Part shown: positions 14,754 to 24,146 of the stretch, one piece after another
Position numbering within the stretch: the stretch's first letter is position 1
Layout: every line of letters begins with the position of its first letter
NCBI GenBank assembly: GCA_018857735.1
Contig: JABMCL010000020.1
Location: 727,001 to 791,000 of the forward strand
Origin: Alviniconcha marisindica
Taxonomy: Eukaryota > Mollusca > Gastropoda > Provannidae
Direction: 5' to 3'
DNA length: 64,000 bases
Made by a program: the position numbers and the translations under genes
The notes under the pieces: generated by a model
Databases searched by the model: none
Seen by the model: only the letters and a program-made list of their open reading frames with translations
What the model was told of the DNA's origin: nothing

Positions 14754-15744
14754 ATCTCTCTCTTTCAATCTTTGATAATATGCTTTGTGTGACTGTTGTG
14801 AATTAAAAGGAGATGGCATCCCCCCCCCAGCCACTGGAATGTGTCTTGTGAGTGTAATTGATCTTTTTCTGAGATCAGTAGATGTTACTGCCATTCCAAA
14901 CAGGTTTTCAACACATCTCTAAATGTCTATGCTATTCCATTAGTTTTGTAAGTGTAACACAAACACCTGCATTTTAGATCTCAGTCTGCTTCCCACTAGG
15001 TCCTTAACATTTCTTGGGATGTCCATGCAGTTCTGTTGTTTGAAGACCGGCTGGCTAGGTGACCACACAGTTCCACTTGTTTTGACACCTGCTGTGGAGA
15101 TGTTTGTCCATTTCCACTGGTTTTGACACAGGTGTAGATGTTTGTCCATTTCCACTGGTTTTGACACCTGCTGTGTGGATGTTTGTCCATTTCCACTGGT
15201 TTTGACACTGGTGTAGATATTTGTCCATTTCCACTGGTTTTGACACCTGCTGAGTGGATGTTTGACCATTTCCGCTGGTTTTGACACCTGCTCTGTGGAT
15301 GTTTGACCATTTCCACAGGTTTTGACACCTGCTGTGTGGATGTTTGACCGTTTCCACTGGTTTTGACACCCGCTCTGTGGATGATGATGATGATCACTTT
15401 TATATAGCGCTATTCTCCGCTCTCGAGCAGACTCACTGCGCAGATGTTTCCACATTTGCTCTAGTTGCAGCACCTGTTCTTTAGTAGTCTGTACAGTACC
15501 AGTAGTTTTTTTTAATGCTATTTAGATGCATGCATGCAGTTCCACTTGTTCCTCGACATTGGCTGTGTTCTACAGTGGACCAGCATTGAGGCCTGAGTGC
15601 ATAACAGCATGCTGTCTGACTTTTCCCCAGATTCACCTGAATGACGAGCAGTTCAGCGCCTTGTTTAAGATGCCGAGGGACCGGTTTTACCGCCTGGCCG
15701 AGTGGAAGCGGAATGACATGAAAAAGAAACTGGACCTCTACTGA
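2638..15744 (+). CDS. ABLIM: Actin-binding LIM protein (ABLIM / UNC-115 family), 3' half of gene, 12 exons
   Basis: Joined CDS: 2638-2782, 5466-5513, 6134-6154, 6596-6778, 7724-7984, 9279-9371, 10888-10973, 11629-11686, 12414-12454, 12954-13052, 14618-14689, 15631-15744. Every junction is GT-AG and every phase matches, giving 1221 nt (406 codons plus TGA). Family knowledge: abLIM proteins carry N-terminal LIM domains, a low-complexity middle and a C-terminal villin headpiece that binds F-actin, and they act in axon guidance and cytoskeletal scaffolding. Seen here: the middle-region block IERDDWPGP (the family has IERDDFPAP), the helix [12 protein letters not shown], a Tyr/Ser-rich linker, and a headpiece ending [12 protein letters not shown]. 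The LIM exons must lie left of base 1, so the gene is partial. Introns hold minisatellites, one of which overlaps a splice acceptor. Dematin or villin are less likely because of the abLIM middle region. Confidence 0.9.
2858..3492 (+). repeat. 31-32 bp minisatellite, about 20 copies
   Basis: The unit carries AAGGCCACATCAGTGATG followed by TCTCCTATGTTTC. Copies differ by a few bases, with ATAGT/ATGT and GGTC/TTTC variants. It lies wholly in the intron after ABLIM exon 1 and does not include the splice site. Confidence 0.95.
3677..3810 (+). repeat. CA/GCAC-rich microsatellite
   Basis: An interrupted (CA)n tract with CGCA and TGCA interruptions. Its frames give long Cys/Val or His/Thr ORFs that are not genes. 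Confidence 0.95.
3907..4692 (+). repeat. Degenerate 30-50 bp minisatellite
   Basis: Repeated CATGTAAGGAAGATGCATTT and GTGACTTCTCCTTTGTTCCA blocks. The right end (about 4538-4692) is the youngest looking, with five near-identical 31-bp copies of GTGCATTTGTGACTTCTCC plus TTTGTTCCAC. The left side is strongly diverged. Confidence 0.85.
4900..5335. mobile_element. Copy 1 of a ~430-bp dispersed element (MITE-like)
   Basis: The reverse complement of 42245-42685 matches this stretch along its length, including CAGCGCCCTCCGAAAGGTTC, GTGGAAGCAACCTAGTGCCC and GGAAGGATGTCGTAAACC. The element has no coding capacity. At the other copy the ends form an imperfect inverted repeat beginning ACTCCAAGCA. It lies in the intron before ABLIM exon 2. 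Confidence 0.85.
5466..5513 (+). CDS. ABLIM: ABLIM exon 2 of window
   Basis: Acceptor TTCTTTCAG and donor AAAG|GTGAGT; 48 nt, phase 1 in and out. Encodes [17 protein letters not shown] with its flanking split codons. Both neighbouring junctions keep the frame. The length is a multiple of three, so the exon could be skipped without frameshift. Confidence 0.75.
6134..6154 (+). CDS. ABLIM: ABLIM exon 3, a 21-nt microexon
   Basis: Acceptor TTGTTTCAG and donor CTTG|GTAAGT bracket 21 nt reading G-S-G-M-S-A-L, phase 1 on both sides, so inclusion or skipping preserves the frame. Support is splice-site quality plus phase only. Microexons of this kind are often neuron-specific in cytoskeletal genes; whether this one is, is unknown. 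Confidence 0.65.
6596..6778 (+). CDS. ABLIM: ABLIM exon 4
   Basis: Acceptor TCCGACTCAG and donor ATCT|GTACGT; 183 nt, phase 1 in and out. Encodes [18 protein letters not shown], then [20 protein letters not shown] and WPGPACP. The IERDDWPGP block is a hallmark of the abLIM middle region (vertebrates have IERDDFPAP), so this exon anchors the family call. Confidence 0.9.
7015..7398 (+). repeat. ~47-bp minisatellite, about 8 copies
   Basis: The unit holds GTGTGATGAGAGTGATGGGT and TTCAGTTGACTAGTTTTGAA. It lies inside the intron between ABLIM exons 4 and 5, away from both splice sites. Confidence 0.9.
7724..7984 (+). CDS. ABLIM: ABLIM exon 5
   Basis: Acceptor TTTTTTTCAG and donor GCCT|GTAAGT; 261 nt, phase 1 in and out. 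An acidic run ([14 protein letters not shown]) precedes a predicted helix, [20 protein letters not shown], followed by VIFQELSEL. This matches the abLIM segment with a G-L-G-x-[LIV]-I-L-x-E-E core. It ends in a Tyr/Arg/Ser-rich linker, [15 protein letters not shown]. Confidence 0.9.
8289..9278 (+). repeat. 99-bp minisatellite carrying ten extra copies of the exon 6 splice acceptor
   Basis: Ten tandem units of exactly 99 bp end at the true acceptor of ABLIM exon 6. Each unit contains the acceptor sequence CTTCTGTGTTTGTAG followed by the first 14 exon bases, CTCCATCCCGCTTC (the copy at 8289 reads CCCACTTC). It then departs from the exon and repeats. Acceptor-equivalent positions are 8289, 8388, 8487, 8586, 8685, 8784, 8883, 8982, 9081 and 9180. 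Those at 8784 and 9081 read TCG instead of TAG. A unit length divisible by three keeps a 381-codon frame open; that ORF is a by-product and is not the exon's frame. Confidence 0.97.
9279..9371 (+). CDS. ABLIM: ABLIM exon 6 (acceptor embedded in a repeat array)
   Basis: Acceptor TGTTTGTAG and donor CCCA|GTAAGT; 93 nt, phase 1 in and out. With the preceding T it reads [20 protein letters not shown], then [11 protein letters not shown]. Its first 14 bases occur ten more times upstream in the 99-bp array. This copy is taken as the exon because it alone continues into the open frame and a consensus donor. Confidence 0.85.
9715..9773 (+). repeat. (TG)n microsatellite
   Basis: About 29 uninterrupted TG dinucleotides in the intron after ABLIM exon 6. 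A (CATCAT)n tract of about 24 bp lies just after the same donor, near 9388. Confidence 0.98.
10216..10700 (+). repeat. ~72-bp minisatellite, about 7 copies
   Basis: The unit contains GAGGACTGCAAGGAGACGTG and GAACTGTAAAGAGTTTGGGG. The four right-hand units are 72 bp and read through in frame on both strands; the left units are shorter by a few bases. It lies in the intron before ABLIM exon 7, about 190 bp from its acceptor. Confidence 0.93.
10888..10973 (+). CDS. ABLIM: ABLIM exon 7
   Basis: Acceptor TTTCTCGCAG and donor TCTG|GTGAGT; 86 nt, phase 1 in, phase 0 out. Encodes [20 protein letters not shown] followed by TGMYGGRDL, a Gly/Pro/Tyr-rich linker of the kind found ahead of the abLIM headpiece. 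Confidence 0.83.
11629..11686 (+). CDS. ABLIM: ABLIM exon 8
   Basis: Acceptor CCTTTTGCAG and donor AATT|GTAAGT; 58 nt, phase 0 in, phase 1 out. Encodes [19 protein letters not shown]. No recognisable domain; support is splice sites and phase continuity with exons 7 and 9. Confidence 0.78.
12254..12316 (+). repeat. (TG)n microsatellite ~100 bp upstream of ABLIM exon 9
   Basis: More than 60 bp of TG repeats, starting after a short GAGAGAGAGAC run. Confidence 0.98.
12414..12454 (+). CDS. ABLIM: ABLIM exon 9
   Basis: Acceptor GTGGTTGCAG and donor CAGG|GTAAGT; 41 nt, phase 1 in, phase 0 out. Encodes [14 protein letters not shown] including the split codon, a Ser/Thr-rich linker. The call rests on splice sites and frame. 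Confidence 0.75.
12954..13052 (+). CDS. ABLIM: ABLIM exon 10
   Basis: Acceptor GGCCAACAG and donor TCCC|GTAAGT; 99 nt, phase 0 both ends. Encodes [20 protein letters not shown], then [13 protein letters not shown]. It leads into the headpiece linker. Confidence 0.82.
13205..13765 (+). repeat. 46-bp minisatellite, about 12 copies
   Basis: The unit contains TTCATTGATACGTCATTTGT and TGATGCATGTCACACC. It lies about 150 bp after the ABLIM exon 10 donor and does not contain it. Confidence 0.93.
13889..13960. mobile_element. (ACAAT)n-tailed interspersed repeat end
   Basis: Tandem ACAAT pentamers run into CAACTTTATTGTCTCTG and GAGAAATTTGCTTTC. A second tail plus TTTATTG occurs at 32543-32580, and the TTTATTGTC...GAAATTTGC block recurs at 48010-48075. 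The family is not identified. Confidence 0.6.
14618..14689 (+). CDS. ABLIM: ABLIM exon 11 (start of headpiece region)
   Basis: Acceptor TTCCTTCTAG and donor TGAG|GTGAGT; 72 nt, phase 0. Encodes [12 protein letters not shown] followed by [12 protein letters not shown]. This matches the N-terminal subdomain of abLIM headpieces, where the family has a [FY]-x-Y-E-x-L start and a V-D-R-x-[RK]-L-E end. Confidence 0.93.
14703..14765 (+). repeat. (CT)n microsatellite just after the exon 11 donor
   Basis: CT repeats with CAAAAT interruptions begin about 13 bp into the intron. Confidence 0.97.
15062..15378 (+). repeat. ~40-bp minisatellite, about 8 copies
   Basis: The unit contains CATTTCCACTGGTTTTGACA and CCTGCTGTGTGGATGTTTG, in the last ABLIM intron. 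Its right end abuts a reversed SINE tail. Confidence 0.93.
15379..15440 (-). mobile_element. Reversed SINE 3' tail fragment
   Basis: Read on the - strand this gives GCAGTGAGTCTGCTCGAGAG, then CGGAGAATAGCGCTATATAA and AAGTGATCATCATC. It is the same tail as in the elements at 48409-48555 and 58019-58462. Only the tail is present. Confidence 0.7.
15631..15744 (+). CDS. ABLIM: ABLIM last coding exon: villin headpiece core and stop
   Basis: Acceptor CTTTTCCCCAG; phase 0; TGA at 15742-15744. Encodes 37 residues: [20 protein letters not shown], then [17 protein letters not shown]. Family knowledge: headpiece cores read L-x-x-x-x-F-x-x-[LIV]-F-G-M, then a Trp cap, then a K-K-x-x-x-L-F end that binds F-actin. 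Here the three core hydrophobics, the Trp cap and the lysine patch are present. The usual Gly before Met is Lys, the usual L-P-x-W is L-A-E-W, and the terminal Phe is Tyr. The exon-intron structure and C-terminal position match abLIM. Confidence 0.95.
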   Translation: MHLNDEQFSALFKMPRDRFYRLAEWKRNDMKKKLDLY

Positions 15745-15947
15745 CCGGCAACTCCGCTTCTGTCTGCTTGCGGCTTTGCGCCTTAACAGCTTCCCTGCAG
15801 ACTTCCTACGTCGCTTGGACCTCCTCCGGATCACGGCAGAGTCCCTCGTCATTTCCATTGCCGCTCTTCTCTTTTTAACTTTGCTGATGAATCGGTGTGG
15901 GTGGGTGGGGTGGGTCTGGTTTCTCACCATTGTTCGCATCACTTGGG

Positions 15948-15953
15948 ATTAAA
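15948..15953 (+). terminator. Candidate ABLIM poly(A) signal (ATTAAA)
   Basis: ATTAAA about 200 nt after the stop codon, followed within 40 nt by G/T-rich sequence (GGCGTGTGCTTCT). No AATAAA is seen on this strand until after 22 kb. Confidence 0.35.
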
Positions 15954-16529
15954 AGTTTGCTTGCATATGAGGAGCAGCTGGCGTGTGCTTCTCAGTACTA
16001 CTTCATTCACCGCTTCCATGAATTCACCCTTTTACAGTCAGATATTTGACTTTTTGACCAAAAACACTTTCTAGATTTTCAAAAGCATTAAAAAAAACAC
16101 AAAAAAACTCTCACATCATTTATATAAGATTAAAATCTCCACTAAGGCCCCTTTTTATGTATTTGTTGTAATGAGCGTTCACATGCTTGCCATCAGACTC
16201 CTCAACATTGCTTTGTTGACTATTTTGCATCCATGGATATTTTACAGCCTGCTGCTCTGTTTTTGAAAAGGGTAGGGTAGACATTTTCTTGCACAGAGGA
16301 TTTATTTTTTACAAATCTCAGAATTGGGACAGATAAATTTAAAATGTGCAGCTTTAAATCCTAGAAATTGTGAGAAGTGAGGCACTAGGCATGCCAGTGT
16401 TTGAAAAAAAACATGTTTATGATAAATAGGAGTAGAGGTGTTGCAGACTTAATAGAAGAACTGTGTTGCAAATGTGTAGTTGAATCTAAATGCAGAAGTT
16501 TACCAGTGTCTTTGAAATGTAGTTTTTGG

Positions 16530-16660
16530 TGCTGTGTGTGTGTGTATGTGTGCAGGTGCGTGTGCATGTGTGTGTGTGTGTGTGAGTAAAAGTGAGTGTG
16601 TGTGTGCACGTGCGTGTGTGCGTGCGTGTGCGCACGCGTGTATGCATGCATGTGTGTGCA
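16530..16660 (+). repeat. (TG)n-rich microsatellite
   Basis: Interrupted TG/CG/TA dinucleotide tract including GTGCGTGCGTGTGCGC. Confidence 0.95.
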
Positions 16661-18911
16661 CCCTTCGCTAGTACTTTAGTTGGTGTATATGTCTAAGATC
16701 ACCTGTACACAAATCATCAGTTTTGTGCCCAGGTTCATATGTAAGCGTTTTGACCGACATGGTTATCAGACAAATCTATACTGACTTGGGTGGCTGGGGT
16801 GGGGTCCAGTGGTAGTATTACTACGTCATATCACGGCATGATCATCCCAGCACCTGCTTGCCTTGCTGCAGTCCATTAGAGCTTTACAAGTGTTTGTATG
16901 CTGCCCTCAAGGCTTTCTTGTGCTGTTCGACTTGCTGCCTACAAAAGACCATTTGCGGAAGGGCCGGCAGGATTAAAAATGTGGTCTTGATGCAAGATTT
17001 ATTGGAAGATTTGGGGGGGGGGGGTTGGTGGAAAAAGTGCTGGATTGTGACAAAATAGGTTTGTGTGACAAGTGCACTCAATGTGTGATGGTTGTGGACA
17101 CAGGTTGTACTGTGGAGGTACTGTGGAGGTGTTTTGCCTCATCGGATGTGTCCCTGGCACCTCCACCCGCTGATGGTCACCAGTCTTTGTGGATAATGTT
17201 GGCTTCTGCTCCAGCTTAGATGTCGAGAACAGGAGTGGGAGAAGTGAATTTTTTTTTGTGACGGGACAGATCTGAAAGGTGTTGAAAACTGAAAGGCTGT
17301 TTTTGTGGTGGTGGTGGTGGTATATGTATAGGTGTATGTGTGCGTGCTTTTACCATTTTCCCTTTGTGAAGTGTGTGAAGCTGTTTTCTCCATAAACCTT
17401 CTTTTAGAAAAGGTTCAAAGGACACTTGGCACTTGGGTAGTGATAAGAATGTTTGGCGTAAAAAGAAAACAAAGAGCGCACGTTTCTTTTCCCCTTTTGA
17501 AGCCATACAGAGCACAACGTTGAGGGTCAATCAGATCACTTCAGTGATAGGTGAGGAACTGCTTGTGTACAGATTGAGTTCAGTTACTTTTGTAAATGGA
17601 GCAATGTCTTGGATAGTTTCATTTTATACACACAATTCATCACAGGGAGTTTTTTGTCGTCCAGAAAATTCACATTTTGCATCATCACATGTTCTCTGAC
17701 TGTCAGAGTTTGTTTAATTATTATTTGGCCTACTCTGCCAACGTGAATGCATTCCCATTTGGCGAATGGGTGAGTTTTGGTGCTTTCTCTGTTGTTTAGG
17801 TCCAGTCAGCAAGTTGAGTGAAAGGTTTGTGTTGTTCGTGAAAGCTTCCAACCTCCTCTGTGTGACTTGCATTTGCTTAAAAGTGTTTAGCAGCGTTGTG
17901 CAAGAGCTGGCTAGATTTTGTTGCAGTAAGTGCATAAAGTACCAGTTGGCTGCATAGCATGTTCTTCTATTCCCCACCAGTTTTGCTGCATATCACATCT
18001 GGGTTTGTGGATGTATTTTGGTTTTCCTGAATGGTTTTTGAGGATATTTTCAGCACCTCCATCCGTTTTGATTTGAACCTTTACATCCTTGGTTGTTCAG
18101 ATGGTGCATTGTTGTAGCGTCATGCTTACCGTATCCCCTGGCACATTATGGTTGTTGTAGCAGGGGTTAGCGCCGCGCCTCATTTTGAGTTGACTTTTCA
18201 GCACTGCCAGCTTATATACATGTAGATATATATATAAACCACTGAGTTGTGTGTGATTATGTTGGATGAGCCCAGAACATTTGTACTTCCTTTCTACTTT
18301 GGTTATTTATCGGTTGAAGTTTTGTACGCTGGCTTCAGTGGCTGTAGTGTGCAACTGATTGTGAAACCCAGCGTGTGTGTGAGGAGTTGTGTGCATGATG
18401 TAAACGTGGCATTATGGTTGTTACTCATCAGGTATCCCCTTGCGTTGAAACAGATCTCCTTCGTTGTGGTCGTGCAAAGTTCAGTACTTGTCCTATGGCT
18501 GTCATGTTTGTACATTGTATCAGCATAATATGGCAACGTTATTTGTATACATAATTTTAGTCCGTGTCATGATTGTGCAGCTCAGCGTGTCATTTTGTTT
18601 GAAACTGTTGTGATTTTTGTCTGCTTTTCGTTTATTTGTTGGTAAGGCTTTGACTGTCGTTTTGATGTTTTTCGCTTGCTTTGGCGTTGACGGCTGTGCA
18701 GCCTAGGCTGAGATTTTGGTTGGTCTGGACAAGTGATGGCAGTTTTTACTTGGAACCTTGGAACACACTATAATGTAGCTGCAATTATGTCGTTGCCATG
18801 TGAAAAGTAAGTTGTATTCTGAGTGGAGAAATGGTTTTCTAGTCTTGATCTAAAAAAACCACGATTATGGTCATATTTTCTTTACCTGTGTTTTTTGGAG
18901 GGTTTAAAAAA

Positions 18912-19200
18912 AATTGACAGGTGATTTGTTTTGTTTGGAGGGGAGGTGGGGGTGGAGGGGGCTGTGCAAACCTTTGTTTTGTTTGGAGGGGAGGGGTGGG
19001 GTGGAGGGTGCTGTGCAAACCTTTGTTTTGTTTGGAGGGGAAAGGGGTGGGGTGGAAGGGGCTGTGCAAACCTTTGTTTTGTTGGGAGGGGTGGGGTGGA
19101 GGGGGCTGTGCAAACCTTTGTTTTGTTGGGAGGGGTGGGGTAGAGGGGGCTGTGCAAACCTTTGTTTTGTTTGGAGGGGAAAGGGGTGGGGTGCAAACTT
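18912..19200 (+). repeat. G-rich minisatellite, about 6 copies of 45-55 bp
   Basis: The unit contains GGTGGGGTGGAGGGGGCTGT and GCAAACCTTTGTTTTGTT. Several G-runs per unit sit on the + strand. Long Pro-rich or Gly-rich ORFs here are products of the repeat. Confidence 0.92.
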
Positions 19201-20612
19201 TTGTATGCATGCTTGTGCAACTCCCCCGTAAACATCAGTCTTGTAGAACAGTATTTAAAATTTTGCATATCACAAATGCAGAATAGCATTGCATGCTTGA
19301 GCTTGTCCTAGTCTGCCAAGTTGTTCAGTCTTTGTTTTGCTTATGTGCTTTTTGTTTTTGTAAACACGTCATAAATATTTTGTGGTTCTGTATTTTCAAA
19401 TGCAACGGTGTAAATAATCATTTCAGAACAGGAACAAACACTGGCTATTCAGATTCCATCAAAATTATTTGCATGTGTGACTGTATAGATCTCTTGCTTT
19501 GTTGTGCAAAGAAGTCGACATGCTGATTGTCACTTTTCAACCCCCCACCCCTCCCACACACACACACACACACCCACAGACTGAAGAAAGGTAACTTTTG
19601 CTTGTATTACAGTTTTCTCTGTTTTCATGTTGACAATCTGTTTTGTCTCATAAAAAAATATGCTACGGTATCCTGTGTGTAGACTGAAACCAAGATGGCC
19701 TAATGTTTTGAGGCAACATCAGATTTTTGCAATGGATACTAGAATCTTTGTGCCTGGTCTGTGTTTACAGCTTGATCATCATGTAGAATGTTGGCATCAT
19801 CCATTTTGAGCCAAGCAGAAAGTCTTTCACTAGTCTTGCACGGCATTCGTCTTTTTATTATTGTGGGTGCTGTTGAGATCTTTTTCTACAGACACTCAAC
19901 AGTTTGTTCTGTTTTACATAACTTAAATAGCAACACTGTTAAACAGAGAGCTTTTAGTTTGTGGGTCAGTCCCACTCAAAAGGTTACGCATGGCCAACTT
20001 GTGACGAAGAGGCATTGTGTACGTAGGTTGTACAGCTTGGTTTTTAGTACGCTGATTTAAGCAGATTTTGTTCTGTTTTTACGTGCACATTTTATGTGGT
20101 TGTTTTTCTCTCCTCCCATTGTGTAGTTTGATGTTGTGGAATCCAAACCGGGTCATTTTGACTCTGCAGTCATCGAAGTATTCAGAGAGAGGGCCATGGA
20201 TTTTGTTTTTTGTTGCCAGTTTCATTTTGCGCAGTTCTGAGCAAGGATTTTTTGGGCAATGTAATCCTACCCTCTGCCTTGCCTGCCTGTTGTTTTTTGT
20301 TTGTTTCTTCCCCATTTATTTCATGGGTGTGCCCAGTGCCAGCGTGCGCAGTTTTTCAGTTTTTGTTGCGTATGGCTGCGTGGTTGTGAGCTTTTAAGTC
20401 CCATTGTTTGCTGTCTCATGCAACTGTCAGTGTCACTTTGTGGGTCCTGGTCCTGGCAGTGGGTTAGGTTGGGAGGAGACCGTAGCTCTTTTTATGGAAT
20501 GAGTGTGATTTTGTTTCTGTCATTTGCCACTTTGCATTGCTGATACCAGGCTATGGTTATGCAAGATAAATCAAGAAGAAAAGAAGAAGAAAAAAGGTCT
20601 TGTGTTTTGAGA

Positions 20613-20627
20613 GTGTGTGTGTGTGTG

Positions 20628-20656
<29 letters not shown>
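20613..20656 (+). repeat. (TG)n(AG)n compound microsatellite at the composition switch
   Basis: TG repeats followed by about 15 AG repeats. Left of it the + strand is T-rich; right of it the + strand is A-rich. This makes it the likely meeting zone of the convergent transcripts. Confidence 0.9.
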
Positions 20657-20659
<3 letters not shown>

Positions 20660-21689
20660 ATAACAACTCCAATTTTCAACTGTACACTTTGTTTTAATGG
20701 CTTATCATAATTATAACCAAGTCAAGTGCAGGAATACAATTTTGAAATAGCACCAGTTGGAATATTACGAGTACAATGTTCAATGGCCCAAAATGTTCCC
20801 TGAAAAACAAATAGCCACTACACACACGAGAAGAAACAAACACATGCTGATTCCATCATCTGTTTGCTGGACATTTGTTCACATTTGTGTTCATATTCAT
20901 TGTAATTAATGTCATTATTAATTTGATTAATTAATGTGTTCCCAAGCCAAATAGTTGATTTCTAACAGCTGTCAACTATGTAGGTCACATCAGAGAAAAA
21001 CTGATGCCAAACAAATGCTGCGCTACAACTGGAATGTCAAGTCATTTGTTTCAAGGTCAGGTATGCCAACAACAGCAATGGACTCTGATCTTTAATCTTC
21101 ATCTGGCAAGACCTGTTTCTGCAAGAGCTGTTCCACCTCGCAAGGTGCAAGGTGGGATGTCGATGGAAGTCTTGCTTTGAAGCCCCCGCATCTCAAAAAT
21201 CACTCCACTCTACCTCAGAAGTCAGCACGCAGCTGCCTGAAAGGTGGTGCAACTGTGTATCCACGTAAATGCAACTGCATCCAAAATCTCACCTTGTTCT
21301 GGGTGAAGCTTTTCAAGTTTTAGTGGAAAGCCACCAAATGCCACAATCTGAATGAGTGCCCTTGCCAACAGACAAGAATTCTGGGCTGCCAATCATCTGA
21401 ACAATTGCAGCCCCTCAGACCATCACAAATGATATCCCGAACAGCCTCACGCCTAAAGTGAAGCACCAGAGCCAAAGGCTGGTGGATTTTGAACAAGACC
21501 TTCAAAACAATGGTGCACACTCACTGATTAGATACACTGGCTGCAGTTGAATGAGGTAAATGGCACTTGAATGCTGTAAACTTGAATCATGCATTTTATC
21601 AGTAAACAAGGGTACCACATGGTGGTCGGACTAATAACTTGTGAGGCTGTAACCAGGGTTCATACCTCAGCGCACAACCTTCTATGCAG

Positions 21690-22310
21690 GTGTCCGGCTC
21701 AACAGAGCATGGTTAGAAGATAATCTACACACGTGTGCAGCTCAATGGAGCATGGCCGGAAGATAATCTACACAGGTGTTCAGCTCAACAGACCATTGCC
21801 AGATGAAGATGAAACAATCTACACAGGTGTTCAGCTCAACAAACCATTGCCAGATGAAGATATCTACTTCACCTCAACAAACCATTGCCAGATGAAGATG
21901 AAATAATCTACACAGGTGTTCACCTCAACAGACCATTGCCAGATGAAGATGAAACAATCTACACAGGTGTTCACCTCAACAGACCATTGCCAGATGAAGA
22001 TGAAACACTCTACAAAGGTGTTCAGCTCAACAGACCATGACCAGATTAAGATGAAACAATCTACACAGGTGTTCACCTCAAAAGACCATCACCAGATTAA
22101 GATGAAACAATCTACACAGGTGTTCACCTCAACAGACCATCACCAGATTAAGATGAAACAATCTACACAGGTGTTCACCTCAACAGGCCTGATGACAGAC
22201 CAACAGACCATGGCCTGATGAAGATGAAACAATCTACACAGTTGTTCACCTCAACAGACCATCGCCAGAAGAAGATAGTGGCCAGATGAAGATAGTGGCC
22301 AGATGAAGAT
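21690..22310 (+). repeat. 51-bp minisatellite, about 11 copies
   Basis: The unit contains CTACACAGGTGTTCACCTCA and ACAGACCATTGCCAGATGAA. The period of 51 keeps spurious frames open on both strands. Confidence 0.93.
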
Positions 22311-23289
22311 AAAACGATATACTGGGTAATGTTCAGTTTGACTGGAGTCGGGGGAGGGGACATATTTTGATATTTGTAACTATTGAAAGTGCTACAGCTG
22401 GCATCATTAATGCCTACTGTGCAGCTGATAGTTTTCAAAAACCAGTCAGAAATCGGATTCAACCGTCCCGTCAACTGCACAGGGCCACCTCCAGACAATT
22501 TCCTAAACCAGCCATCATGCACTCGGTTACATACATATCAAAATATTGAAGCTTGGCTAAAACAACTTTTTATATTAAAAGTAAAATATACTGTGTGCAT
22601 AAAGGTAAACTTTATTTAATCCAAGGAATAAATGATGAAATGTACTAGCATGATTAAAACAACTTTACAGGTCAGCTACACACATTTTTGGTCTGTTTTC
22701 ACTTGACCTTTGCATTATTTGAATGCTGCTGAAGTTTGAGCATTTAATTATTGTTTTTTTAACATGGGTTACCCATATATACACTTAGTCTTGAACGTGC
22801 ACTGCTGGTACCCTGCACGACTGTACTGTAAGTGATACATGCTGCAGCTGAACAGATACACATGTCTACAGTGCAGACACAAGACAAAAACTGACATTAA
22901 AGACTGCATCACTACAGTGGAGTTTCACAGGAGACATTCACTATTTGGGCAAACTCACTATGCACAGCACAGGATGTATTGCTCTGAAAAGCACATCCAA
23001 AAATCATACACAGTTTGATAGTACGCTGCGTGGTATGACCAGAATCGACATGACGAGAAACGCAATGGGTGACTGAGTTACAGAAACTGCTCCATTTACA
23101 CTGTACACAAATAAAATATAACAAGTGCAGGAGGAAAAGGCAACAAGCTCAAAGCACTCATTGCAAGACAACAGGCAGCAACAACAAAATAAAAAACTGA
23201 ATGAGTTAAACAAAATCACAAGAGCTTCAAATTATAACATTACAACTGTGTGTGTTCAGCTCAACACATGTTGAGCTCAACACGTGTGC

Positions 23290-23324
<35 letters not shown>

Positions 23325-23618
23325 TGTGCATGTCTTTGCATCTCATCTGTTACTAGACCCCACCACCATTTTCTCATCTCTTCACTTACGCAGCTCAACA
23401 AAACAGCAAACAAATCACCAGCACACATTTTTTTTTTTTTTTTAAATCAAACAAATTTCTGAGCTTTAAACAATCCCTCTAATTCCACTGCCACTTGGTG
23501 GAGTTGTTGCTTCACTAAGACACGGAAACCTCCAATCTCCGAGACAACCCTTCAAAAGCAGCTGGCCTGGAAGGAGGGACGGTCTTTGCTACGGAGTTCA
23601 CAGCCAGAACATGAGCAA

Positions 23619-23624
23619 TTTATT
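23619..23624 (-). terminator. Candidate DOCK poly(A) signal (AATAAA)
   Basis: TTTATT on + is AATAAA on -. A second lies at 23673-23678. These are the nearest AATAAA motifs downstream of the DOCK stop that I found, implying a 3' UTR near 4 kb if used. Confidence 0.3.
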
Positions 23625-24078
23625 TACATCAAAATACTGTGGGAGGAATCTGATGCCAGATTATTTTCTTATTTTATTTAAAGGTGGCTTTTGTGGGAAG
23701 AGGGCTGACTGTCCATGGGCCATGATGCAAGAGCCATTTTGTCCCTAGGAGTAAAAAGCGATGACGCACTTTTCATAAGCAAACGGATTGTGTGGCAGAA
23801 GACAAATTGGTTGGAAGTGGAGTGAGGGGACCCTGTGTGGTATAACAAACTGACTCACAACATGTGGCATGTTTCAACCTGACTGACATGACATTGTCAG
23901 ATACACCCACACAGTACATATTGTGGTGCAGTTTCATGCACGCGCTGGTACGTGAGAGAGAGGATTTTGTATTCAATCTGTTTGGAGATAGGCAACCAGT
24001 GCAGCGACCAGCTGAGGGCTGAACCCAAGGCCTGAATGGAAACCTTCCTTCCTCAAGCAACAACAGGCCCACACAGGA

Positions 24079-24146
24079 TGTGATGGCATACTGATGTGAT
24101 GTGATGACATACTGATGTGATGTGATGACATACTGATGTGTTCAGT
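24079..24146 (+). repeat. 21-bp tandem repeat, about 3 copies
   Basis: Repeats of GATGTGATGACATACTGATG. Confidence 0.9.

Larger units (their letters stand above)
15745..20600 (+). other. Probable ABLIM 3' UTR and flanking DNA; no coding exons seen
   Basis: T/G-rich throughout on the + strand, with no exon-like frame carrying family motifs. It holds (TG)n near 16530-16660, a G-rich minisatellite at 18912-19200 and scattered T-runs. Where the transcript ends is not clear; ATTAAA at 15948 is the nearest possible signal, but the composition suggests transcription may run to about 20.6 kb. Confidence 0.5.
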
